From contig CAVVPD010000004.1 of the NCBI GenBank assembly GCA_963750045.1, positions 558,001-622,000 of the forward strand: a DNA stretch of 64,000 bases, given 5' to 3'. The translations under genes and the position numbers were made by a program. Source of the stretch: DASUAS01 sp963750045 (GTDB lineage: Bacteria; Actinomycetota; Acidimicrobiia; IMCC26256; DASPTH01). This document shows positions 26,223 through 33,497 of the stretch, piece after piece (within the stretch, counting starts at the first letter, position 1; each line of letters begins with the position of its first letter). The notes beneath the pieces were generated by a model. It ran no database searches. It saw only the letters and a list, made by a program, of their open reading frames with translations, and was not told the origin of the DNA.

Positions 26223-27223
26223 ACCTCGCCACGGTCGTCGTCGCGTTCCCGTGGAACGCGGACGATGCCATGCTGGCGCCCCTCCGCGCCGAGTTCCCCG
26301 ACCTCGAGATCGTCGCCCAGCCCTACCTCGGACAGTTCGGCCACCACGCGCCGGGCGGCTCGGACGAACCGTCGCCCGAAGCGCGTGCGGTATGGGCGCG
26401 GGCAGGAGCCGCCATCGCCCTCGACCTCCCGAAAGGCATCGGTGAGCTCGCGCCGGGCCTCGGCTGGGTCCAGGCGATCGGGGCCGGGATCGACCACCTC
26501 GCCGACGCGGGGCTGCCCGACGAATGCGTCGTCACCAATGCGGCCGGAGTGGCCGCCGCCCCCATCGCCGAGTTCGCCATCGGTCGGCTGCTGGCGGTCT
26601 GGAAGAGGTTCGGCGAGATCGACGAACAGCAGCGCGCCCACGAGTGGAAGGCGAAGTTCGGAAGATCGGTCGAGGGGCTGACCCTCGGCATCATCGGCCT
26701 GGGTGCGATCGGGACCGCGGTGGCGGTCCGCGCGCGCGCGTTCGCGATGCACACCATCGGCACGCGGCGCAGCTACCGGGAGGGTCACGAGCACCCCGCG
26801 GTCGACGAATTCCGCGGTACCGGTGATCTGCACGACGTGCTCGCCCGCTGCGACGCGGTCGTCGTGAGCGCGCCGGGCACGCAGGAGACCGAGAACCTGT
26901 TCGACGCCGCCGCGTTCGGGGCGATGAAGCCCGGCGCAGTGTTCTGCAACGTGGGTCGCGGTTCGCTCGTCGACGAGCCCGCGCTGATCGCCGCGCTGAC
27001 CTCCGGCCACCTCGGCGCCGCCATCCTCGACGTGACCCGCCAGGAGCCGCTCCCCGCCGACGACCCGCTGTGGGACGCTCCGAACATCTTCATCTCACCG
27101 CACTGCTCGACCGCGCAGGATCGCTACAACGACAAGCTGTTCGCACTCTTCGCCGACAACCTCGGGCGCTACGTGCGGGGCGAGGAGCTCCGCAACGTGG
27201 TCGACCGGCACGCCGGATACTGA
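26219..27223 (+). CDS. D-isomer-specific 2-hydroxyacid dehydrogenase
   Basis: A 334-residue NAD(P)-dependent enzyme. The Rossmann loop GLGAIG is at 160-165 in TLGIIGLGAIGTAVAV, with TRRS after beta-2 suggesting NADPH. Catalytic residues are R247 (NVGRGSLVDE), E276 (VTRQEPLP) and H295 (ISPHCS). It interconverts 2-hydroxyacids and 2-oxoacids, so its product would feed the oxidoreductase encoded just upstream. The start is GTG 26219, sharing four bases with the beta-subunit stop. Confidence 0.88.
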   Translation: MNLATVVVAFPWNADDAMLAPLRAEFPDLEIVAQPYLGQFGHHAPGGSDEPSPEARAVWARAGAAIALDLPKGIGELAPGLGWVQAIGAGIDHLADAGLPDECVVTNAAGVAAAPIAEFAIGRLLAVWKRFGEIDEQQRAHEWKAKFGRSVEGLTLGIIGLGAIGTAVAVRARAFAMHTIGTRRSYREGHEHPAVDEFRGTGDLHDVLARCDAVVVSAPGTQETENLFDAAAFGAMKPGAVFCNVGRGSLVDEPALIAALTSGHLGAAILDVTRQEPLPADDPLWDAPNIFISPHCSTAQDRYNDKLFALFADNLGRYVRGEELRNVVDRHAGY

Positions 27224-27224
27224 C

Positions 27225-28061
27225 GTGGCGTTCGACGTGTTCGACGTGCACCACCACGTCGGGCGCGCGTTCGACGCGCTGGGCGGCGAACTCGACCCCG
27301 GCACCGCCGACGCCGCCGAGCTCGCGCGCATCGAGCTCGCCGAACGGCTCCGCATCATGGACGAGGGCGGTGTGCACCAGGCGCTCGTGATCCCCGGCCA
27401 CGGCTACCTCCGTCCGGACGGCATCGCCGACACGCGCCGGGTCAACGACGAGATCGCCGCCTACCGCGACGCGACTCCCACGCGATTCCCCGTCGCGTGC
27501 GGCATCGTCGAGCCCCGCGACGGCGCCGCCGCGTTCGCGGAGATCGACCGGGCCTCCACCGACCTCGGTCTCGTCGCGATCAGCTTCCACACGCGGTTCC
27601 AGGGCGTGTCCATGGACAGTCGCTGGATCCTCCGCTACCTCGAGCGCATGGGCGACCGGTCGATGCTCCCGATCATCCACGCCATGGACGACACGCCCGA
27701 GGAGGCGCTGTGGAAGCTGGCGTCGATCGCGCGCCGGCTCCCCGACCTCACCATCCTCGCCCTCGACGCCTTCGGGGGGTTCGAAGCGACCCGGCAGTGC
27801 TTCTTCGTGGGAGAGGTCGCGCCGAACGTCGTGTTCGACACGAGCCTCAGCTACAACTTCGACTTCATCGAGGACTTCGTGCGGCAGTTCGGGGCTCACC
27901 GCGTGGTGTTCGGGACCGACCTCTACTCGCACCCGGTGGGCCGGCGCATCAGCCACCTGCTCGCCCAGATCCAGGCGTCGGCCCTGTCCGACGACGAGAA
28001 GGCCGCGGTCCTCGGCGGCACGGCCCGGCGGCTCCTGCGCGTGCCCGCCACCGCGCCGTGA
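27225..28061 (+). CDS. Amidohydrolase 2-family protein
   Basis: A 278-residue TIM-barrel hydrolase of the PF04909 type. FDVHHHVGRAFD gives the N-terminal HxH metal site (H9-H11), IIHAMDDTPEEAL the next His and VVFGTDLYSHPVGRR the barrel Asp. It begins one base after the stop of the dehydrogenase (GTG 27225) and is clearly part of the operon. Its role there is open: hydrolysis or decarboxylation of an intermediate, or possibly a CoA-ester or lactone cleavage. Confidence 0.83.
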   Translation: MAFDVFDVHHHVGRAFDALGGELDPGTADAAELARIELAERLRIMDEGGVHQALVIPGHGYLRPDGIADTRRVNDEIAAYRDATPTRFPVACGIVEPRDGAAAFAEIDRASTDLGLVAISFHTRFQGVSMDSRWILRYLERMGDRSMLPIIHAMDDTPEEALWKLASIARRLPDLTILALDAFGGFEATRQCFFVGEVAPNVVFDTSLSYNFDFIEDFVRQFGAHRVVFGTDLYSHPVGRRISHLLAQIQASALSDDEKAAVLGGTARRLLRVPATAP

Positions 28062-28929
28062 GGGGTACCGCGCCGTCGGGGCCCGTGACCGACGACGAGG
28101 TAGAGGCGTTCCGTCGTGACGGCGTCGTGTGCCTCCGCGGGGTCGTGCCTCCCGAATGGCTGGAGGGCATGGAGCAGCCGGTCGAGGACGCGCTCGTCTC
28201 CTCCGCCACCACGGACCTCTCGGCCATGGGCGAGGCGCTCGGCGCCGCCGGCGCGCCGTTGACCGTCGATGGCTCGGTCGCGGGATCGGCCGGCCCGCGC
28301 GGCCAGTTCCGCGCCGGCACCGACCACTGGGTCGAGCAACCGGAATTCCTGGCGTTCGCCGCCGATTCCCCGCTGCCGGGAATCGTGGCCCGGCTGCTCG
28401 GGACCGACCAGGTGTGGCTCTACGAGGACAGCGTCCTGGTCAAGGAGCCGGGCACGGCGGAACGCACCGCGTTCCACCAGGACCTCGCGTACTTCCACGT
28501 CGACGGTGAACAGGTCTGCACGGTCTGGGTACCGCTCGATGCCGTCGATGCCGGCAACGGCGCGGTCCAGTACGTGCGCGGCTCGCACCGTGACCGCACG
28601 AGCTTCCGCCCGAATCTCTTCGTGACCACCGACGCCATGCCCGGCACCGAGGGCGAAGTGGTTCCCGACCGGTCCGGCGATCCCGATCTCGTCTGGTTCG
28701 CGACCATCCCCGGCGACATCGTCGTGCACCACGCGCGCACCATCCACGGCGCGCACGCCAACCGGAGCACGACCCGCCGCCGACGCGCCATCTCCGTCCG
28801 GTACGCGGGGGACGGCACGGTGTTCCGCATCAAGCCCGGCGCACTCAGGAAGCCGCATCACGCGGAGCTCGTCGAAGGCCTGCCGCTCACCGAGCCGGCC
28901 TGCCCCGCGTGTGGCCGTCCAGGACCTGA
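28058..28929 (+). CDS. Phytanoyl-CoA dioxygenase (PhyH)-family Fe(II)/2-oxoglutarate hydroxylase, 3' frameshift
   Basis: About 290 residues. The iron ligands are H140 and D142 (AFHQDLAYF) and H230 (TIHGAHANR), followed by an Arg-rich 2-oxoglutarate site (RRRRAISVRYAGD). The start GTG 28058 overlaps the upstream stop (GTGA); GTG 28085 is an alternative. The frame as given runs on without a stop, but a one-base shift near 28905 gives the family-like ending VWPSRT and a TGA at 28927-28929, one base before the convergent gene ends. Human PhyH hydroxylates acyl-CoA at C-2; the same reaction fits this operon. Confidence 0.8.
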
Positions 28930-30009
28930 TCAGGTCGGGAGGACGAGCTGGGCGCTCCCCGTGACCGGCGGGAGGTCGAGCGCGCTCAGCGGCCCGGCGG
29001 CGGCCGCGCACACCGCGGGAATCGCGTTGACGATCCGGTTGGCGGCGGTCGCATTGCCCCCGCCGGCCGCGCCCGGTTCGCCGGGCTCGGTTCCGTGGAT
29101 CGTCACCTCGAGGTTCGGGTGCCCGGTGATCCTGACCCGGTGGATCCCCCCTGGCGAGGTCGACGTGGGCCACTCCGGCGCGCAGCCGTCGTCGATCCGG
29201 GTGACGTGCTCCACGACGAAGATCGGCTTGCCCCCGACGATGCCCTGCACCTCGAACCGGAACGCGCCTTGGCTCCCGGCTGCGAACGTGCCCATCCCGG
29301 GGATCTCGACGGTCCGTTCCAGGGGCCGACGTTCCACGTGGGTGGCGACCGAGTCGAGCTCGACGCCGAGCGCCTCGGCGACGATCCGCACCATGGGCGC
29401 CCAGACCATCTCGAGTGCGACATCGAGGAGCATCAGGGGTGTCTCGTCCATCGACCGTCCGAAGCCGATGACGTCGCGCACGACGTCCGGCGCGTCGTAC
29501 AGGGCGTAGTTGAAGATCTCCTGGACGCGGATCTCGTCGATGCCGGCGCTCACCCCGCTCACCAGGATCGGCAGGATGTCGAGCGCCCAGCCGGGGTCGA
29601 TGCCGGAGACGAACACCGAGGTGTCGCCCTCCGCGCAGGCGCGCTCGACCGGCTCCACGACCGGCGGCGGCGCGCTCGCCGGATGCAGCAGCGGGTAGAA
29701 GGAGGTCGAGACGACGTTGGCGCCGCCGCGCAGGCAGTGCAGGAGGTCGTCGAAGGCCTCGTCGGGTCGCGTGTCGGCGGTCGCGGTGTACACCACCGCG
29801 TCGACGTCGTCGGCCCACGCGACCGACACGTCGTCGGTCGCGAGCACCCCGAGTGGCTCGAGGAAGGCCAAATCCCCGGCGTCGCGTCCGACCTTGGCCG
29901 GATTCGCGACGACGACCCCGGCCAGCTCCAGATCACGGTGGGCGGCCACCGCCCGGATCGCCGGTCGCCCGGCGTTGCCGGTGCCCCACACGACCACTCG
30001 GTACGTCAT
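28930..30009 (-). CDS. Dihydrodipicolinate-reductase-like NAD(P)-binding protein
   Basis: A 359-residue protein with an N-terminal Rossmann fold (MTYRVVVWGTGNAGRPAIRA, GxGxxG at 9-14) and a C-terminal domain similar to 2,4-diaminopentanoate dehydrogenase and related actinobacterial DapB-like proteins (FVSGIDPGWALDILPILVSG). Many of these are annotated as carotenoid- or steroid-linked reductases without evidence. A TAGCAT element six bases before ATG 30009 suggests a leaderless message. Convergent with PhyH. Confidence 0.78.
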   Translation of the reverse strand: MTYRVVVWGTGNAGRPAIRAVAAHRDLELAGVVVANPAKVGRDAGDLAFLEPLGVLATDDVSVAWADDVDAVVYTATADTRPDEAFDDLLHCLRGGANVVSTSFYPLLHPASAPPPVVEPVERACAEGDTSVFVSGIDPGWALDILPILVSGVSAGIDEIRVQEIFNYALYDAPDVVRDVIGFGRSMDETPLMLLDVALEMVWAPMVRIVAEALGVELDSVATHVERRPLERTVEIPGMGTFAAGSQGAFRFEVQGIVGGKPIFVVEHVTRIDDGCAPEWPTSTSPGGIHRVRITGHPNLEVTIHGTEPGEPGAAGGGNATAANRIVNAIPAVCAAAAGPLSALDLPPVTGSAQLVLPT

Positions 30010-30015
30010 CGGCGC

Positions 30016-30021
30016 ATGCTA
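30016..30021 (-). promoter_or_regulatory. -10 element TAGCAT, leaderless start of the DapB-like gene
   Basis: Minus strand: TAGCAT, six bases (GCGCCG), ATG 30009. There is no Shine-Dalgarno. Confidence 0.45.
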
Positions 30022-30054
30022 CGGCGCTGCCGTACGCGGGGAGCAGGCCTCCGA

Positions 30055-30300
30055 TCAGCCCTCGGGGATCGCCTCCCACCATTGGCACCACCACTCGGCA
30101 CCGACCAGGATGCGGAGCTTGGGGTGCCAGCAGTAGGAGATCGTCGCGGTGTTCTCCAGGTAGTACAGGCAGTTCTCGCACTGCTCGTCGCCTGACGGCT
30201 GACCTTTCAGCACCGCGTTCTCGGAGAGGTGGCGAAGCTCGATCGAGAGCCTCTCGTCGATCTCCTTCGGCTCGGGTTCCGGGATCACGTAGTCGGTCAT
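30055..30300 (-). CDS. Small four-cysteine protein, HiPIP-like
   Basis: An 81-residue soluble protein. Four cysteines at 41, 44, 57 and 72 are arranged C-x2-C-x12-C-x14-C, embedded in aromatic residues (CENCLYY, SYCWHPKL, GAEWWCQWWE). This spacing and the final WC-x-W resemble high-potential iron-sulfur proteins, which carry one [4Fe-4S] cluster and act as electron carriers. No signal peptide is present, unlike typical periplasmic HiPIPs. A zinc-binding protein is the alternative. TAGTTT lies six bases upstream of the ATG. Confidence 0.6.
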   Translation of the reverse strand: MTDYVIPEPEPKEIDERLSIELRHLSENAVLKGQPSGDEQCENCLYYLENTATISYCWHPKLRILVGAEWWCQWWEAIPEG

Positions 30301-30306
30301 CGCAAG

Positions 30307-30312
30307 AAACTA
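30307..30312 (-). promoter_or_regulatory. -10 element TAGTTT, leaderless start of the HiPIP-like gene
   Basis: Minus strand: TAGTTT, six bases (CTTGCG), ATG 30300. It is the most AT-rich hexamer of the intergenic region. Confidence 0.5.
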
Positions 30313-30359
30313 CCCGGCCCTCTCGCCCGCCAACCGCACGCAGCGCGGCCGACGGCCCG

Positions 30360-30365
30360 TAGGCT
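30360..30365 (+). promoter_or_regulatory. -10 element TAGGCT, leaderless start of the small membrane protein
   Basis: Plus strand: TAGGCT, six bases (GATCCC), ATG 30372. There is no Shine-Dalgarno. Confidence 0.45.
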
Positions 30366-30371
30366 GATCCC

Positions 30372-30671
30372 ATGGCCATCCCCACCGCGCCCGTCGTCGC
30401 CGGCTCGCTCATCGGCGGCTACGCCGTCGCCCGCGCCACCAAGATCCGCCCGTTGGGGGGCGCCGTGCTCGCCGCGGGGGGCTTCGTCGCCCAGCGGCAG
30501 TGGGCGAAGAACGCCGGCCCGGTGAACGCGGCGATCCTCAGCGCCGTCTACTACGGCGCCTTCGGCGTGTCGCACCCCCTCGCCAAGAAGATCGGCGCCT
30601 GGCCCGCGGTGCTCACCGTCGCCGGCGTCAGCGCCGCCGCCGCCTGGGCCCTGTCCGACCGCAGGCGCTGA
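30372..30671 (+). CDS. Small membrane protein of unknown function
   Basis: A 99-residue, Ala/Gly-rich protein with probably three hydrophobic segments (APVVAGSLIGGYAVA, AAILSAVYYGAFGVS, AVLTVAGVSAAAAWALS) and a basic C-terminus (SDRRR). KIGAWPAVLTV and RPLGGAVLAAGG look conserved in style but I recognise no family. It is divergent from the HiPIP-like gene, with only 71 bp between the two starts and a -10 hexamer immediately before each. Confidence 0.6.
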   Translation: MAIPTAPVVAGSLIGGYAVARATKIRPLGGAVLAAGGFVAQRQWAKNAGPVNAAILSAVYYGAFGVSHPLAKKIGAWPAVLTVAGVSAAAAWALSDRRR

Positions 30672-30677
30672 ACCCGG

Positions 30678-31713
30678 TCACTCCCGCTGCTCGGGCGCCT
30701 TCCTCGCGCGGCTGGGCGCGACGCGGGGCGGCTCCCCCGGCATCTTCGGGTAGACGGGCGGCCACGGCGCGTCCTGCAGACCGGCCGCGAGATCACGTTC
30801 CCAGAGGTCCAGCAGCGGAACGAGCGATTGGGGTTGGTCGTCGACGCCGGCCCACGGGTCGCCGCGCGCTTCCACCCGGGCCGGGACCGTGTCCATCGTG
30901 CAGGCCTCGGGGTCGATGGTGGTGAGCTCGTCCCAGGTGAACGGCGTCGACACCTGTGCGCCCGGGCGGGCTCGCACCGACCACGCGCCGAACACGGTCT
31001 TGTGCGGGGCGTTCTGGTTGAAGTCGACGAACACCCGCTCGCCCCGTTCCTCCTTCCACCACGCGTCGGTGATCACGTCGGGTCGGCGACGCGCCAACTC
31101 GCGGCGCGACCGCGACGGCGGCCCGGCGCACCTCGATCGGCGTCCAACACGGCTCGAGGCGCGTGTACACGTGGATGCCGCGGTTGCCGGTGGTCTTCGG
31201 CCACCCGGTGATGCCGAGCTCGTCCAGGAGCGTCCGGAGCTCCGCGGCCGCGATCCGGGCCTCGTCGAAGCCCACCCCCGGCTGGGGGTCGAGGTCGATG
31301 CGCAGCTCGTCGGCGTGCTCGTCGTCGGACGCCCGGTTCGGCCACACGTGGAAGCCGAGACATCCGAGGTTCACCGCCCACACGATGTGGGCCAGGTCGG
31401 CGGCGACCAGCGCGCGCGACGTCGTGCCGTTCGGCGTGCTCACCACGGAGGTCTCGAGCCATCCGGGCGCGTCTTGCGGTACCCGCTTCTGGAAGAACGA
31501 GGACCCGCCCACGCCGTTCGGGAAGCGCTGCAACAGCACCGGTCGGCCCTCCATGGCCCGCATGAGCTCGACCTCGACCGATCGGTAGTAGTCGATCACG
31601 TCGAGCTTCGTCCGTCCGCCGTCGGGGAACATCACCTTGTCGGGCGTGCTGACCCGAACGGTCCGGCCCGAGAGCTCCAGCTCGACGTGCGGGGCCGCGT
31701 CCTTCCGTGCCAC
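30678..31713 (-). CDS. LigD-type DNA polymerase/primase domain protein, one frameshift
   Basis: An archaeo-eukaryotic-primase-fold polymerase, the stand-alone form of the LigD polymerase domain used in non-homologous end joining. KVMFPDGGRTKLDVIDYY opens it, LGCLGFHVWP and LRIDLDPQPG carry the metal Asp pair (D140, D142), and RGIHVYTRLEP follows. The frame breaks near 31103, where one base is extra (AVAVA continues as RELARRRPDVI), then runs on through FVDFNQNAPHKT and the typical ending to 30678. Start GTG 31713 has TAGCGT six bases upstream. No Ku or ligase gene is in the window. Confidence 0.83.
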
Positions 31714-31719
31714 GGCTGC

Positions 31720-31725
31720 ACGCTA
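31720..31725 (-). promoter_or_regulatory. -10 element TAGCGT, leaderless start of the LigD-like gene
   Basis: Minus strand: TAGCGT, six bases (GCAGCC), GTG 31713. Confidence 0.45.
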
Positions 31726-31729
31726 GATC

Positions 31730-31759
31730 CCCCGGCGCGTCGCCGGGGACGGCGCCGTC
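31730..31759. repeat. Hairpin plus palindrome in the divergent LigD/NTF2 intergenic region
   Basis: CCCCGGCG-CGT-CGCCGGGG (31730-31748) is a perfect 8-bp stem with a three-base loop. It is directly followed by the 12-bp palindrome GACGGCGCCGTC (31748-31759). A TACTCT -10-like hexamer for the plus-strand gene follows at 31770-31775. Confidence 0.45.
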
Positions 31760-31799
31760 GTGACGGCGCTACTCTCCCACCGAACAAGGGGGGACGCGC

Positions 31800-32723
31800 A
31801 TGTCCGAGTACACGTCCGCAGAGATCGCCGAGGCCTGGGCCGAGTACCAGAGGCGCGGTGCGGTCGAGGAGGACTGGCCCGCGTGGGCGGAGATGTTCAC
31901 CGACGATGCCCGCTACGAGGAGCACAACCTCGGCGTCTTCGTCGGTCGGCCCGCGATCACCGACTTCATCGTCTCGACGATGCAGGAGTATGCCGCGATG
32001 ACCGTCTGGATCGAGTGGTCGATCGTCGACGATGAACGCATCGGCTTCTACATCTGGAACAACCTGCCCGACCCGACCGGCACCGGCAAGCGTTACGGCT
32101 TTCCCAATACGACGTTCCTCACCTACGGCGGTGACGGGAAGTTCTCCTTCGAGGGCGACTACTACAACCCCGCGGACGCCGAGCGCGTGTTCCGAGAGTG
32201 GTTGACCGACGGCGGGCGTCGCGACACGCCCAAGGATCACAGCCTGCAGGGGATACCCAACTGGAACCCCCGGCCGTCCGAGCCGGCGTTCCCACGCGCC
32301 GAGGTCGAAGCGGAGTTCGAGAAGTACCGGGAGCGTGGCTCCGTCGCGGTCGCCACCGGTGACTGGGACCAGTGGGCCGACCAGTTCACCGACGACGCTC
32401 ACTACCGGGAGCACCACTACGGCTACTTCACCTCCGGCGCCGAGATCCGCGAGTGGATCAAGGGAGTGATGCAGCCGTTTCCGACCATGGAGTTCCCCGT
32501 GTCGTGGCGGCTCATCGACGGCAATCGCGTCAGCGCGTTGATCCCGAACATCCTGCCGCCACCCGAGGGTGACGACGGCTACTACGGCTTCGACGTCAAC
32601 ACGATCCTCCACTACGCCGGCAACGGGCGGTGGAACTTCGAGGAGGACGTCTACTCACCCGCCGAGGCGCAGGACGTGATCAGCCGCTGGGTCGCCGCCG
32701 GCGGTGTGCTCCCGTCGGCATGA
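31800..32723 (+). CDS. Tandem NTF2/SnoaL-fold protein
   Basis: A 307-residue protein built from two homologous NTF2-like modules. Module 1 has WAEYQRRGAVEEDWPAWAEM and FTDDARYEEHNLGVFVGRPA; module 2 has FEKYRERGSVAVATGDWDQW and FTDDAHYREHHYGYFTSGAE. Both keep the acidic/His residues of the cavity. Family members include dehydratases and isomerases. AAGGGGGGA five bases before ATG 31800 is a strong ribosome-binding site, in contrast to the leaderless genes nearby. It is followed, after a 4-bp ATGA overlap with a tiny ORF, by a second duplicated small-fold protein gene. Confidence 0.72.
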   Translation: MSEYTSAEIAEAWAEYQRRGAVEEDWPAWAEMFTDDARYEEHNLGVFVGRPAITDFIVSTMQEYAAMTVWIEWSIVDDERIGFYIWNNLPDPTGTGKRYGFPNTTFLTYGGDGKFSFEGDYYNPADAERVFREWLTDGGRRDTPKDHSLQGIPNWNPRPSEPAFPRAEVEAEFEKYRERGSVAVATGDWDQWADQFTDDAHYREHHYGYFTSGAEIREWIKGVMQPFPTMEFPVSWRLIDGNRVSALIPNILPPPEGDDGYYGFDVNTILHYAGNGRWNFEEDVYSPAEAQDVISRWVAAGGVLPSA

Positions 32724-32762
32724 CCGTGCTCGCCTTCGCCGCACCCGACTGAGGAGGACGCC

Positions 32763-33473
32763 ATCGGACGCACCCGAGGGCTGCTCGTCGTCTACGCCAA
32801 GTGCAGCCGGGTGGCCGACGAGCCCGGGTGGGACCGCTGGGAGGACACCGTCCACCTCCCGGCAGTCGTCGCCACGGGCGGCCCGTGGATCGCGACCCGG
32901 TTCGAGCTCACCGCGCGCCCGGAGCCGGGGATGCCCGGCATCGGCTTCACTCACGTGACGATCTACGAGCTCGACGATCGTGACGTGTCCGCCCAGGCGG
33001 CACGGACCCTCGCCGCCGACACGGCACTGCGCGCCGACGGGCGCATGCACCCGGCCCACGTGACCGTGGGCGCCGACGTGTTCGCGGCCCACGGCCGGTT
33101 CGGCGAGAAGCCCGAGCCCTCCCCCGCCCTGCGTGGTCACATCCTCACCCACGTGCTCTGCAACGACCCGACCCGGGTGCTCGAGTGGGACCGTTGGTAC
33201 GACGAGGAGCACGTGCCCGACATGCTCGACTCGGGAGCGTTCACCGCGATGTCGCGTTGGCGGCGCGTGCCCGGTGCCCAGGTCGGTCCGGACCACCTCA
33301 CCCTCTACGACGTCGCCACGGACACGGTGGAAGAAGCCGTGCGGCGCTCGGCGGCCACGCTCGCCGAGGTGGTGGCGGCGGGGCGCAAGCACGAGACGCA
33401 CGCCGCTGGGTTGACCGTCACCCTCCGGTCCGCCGGCCGCCACGGCGGAGCCGGGTTCCGGGCGCAGACGTGA
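32763..33473 (+). CDS. Duplicated EthD/alpha-beta-barrel-like protein, apparent ATC start
   Basis: About 236 residues with two similar halves; each has a WDRW-DxxHLP/VPDM type motif (GWDRWEDTVHLPAVV and EWDRWYDEEHVPDMLDSGAF), as in dimeric ferredoxin-like alpha/beta-barrel proteins of the EthD kind. Coding similarity extends upstream of the first usual start (GTG 32811) through RTRGLLVVYAKCSR to an ATC at 32763, which has a perfect GAGGAGG five bases before it (32751-32757). Either ATC is the real start or ATG has been misread. It is probably coupled to the NTF2 gene. Confidence 0.65.
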   Translation: MGRTRGLLVVYAKCSRVADEPGWDRWEDTVHLPAVVATGGPWIATRFELTARPEPGMPGIGFTHVTIYELDDRDVSAQAARTLAADTALRADGRMHPAHVTVGADVFAAHGRFGEKPEPSPALRGHILTHVLCNDPTRVLEWDRWYDEEHVPDMLDSGAFTAMSRWRRVPGAQVGPDHLTLYDVATDTVEEAVRRSAATLAEVVAAGRKHETHAAGLTVTLRSAGRHGGAGFRAQT

Positions 33474-33497
33474 CGATCCGACCGCCACGGCCTCGGT

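Noticed and set aside
22059..27223. Phenylglyoxylate oxidoreductase (Pad) operon as the explanation of the CoA ligase plus four-subunit oxidoreductase
   Set aside because: The ligase-plus-oxidoreductase layout is similar, but the NADH-oxidoreductase-type subunit of Pad is missing and a PhyH hydroxylase is present. I keep it only as an alternative substrate hypothesis.
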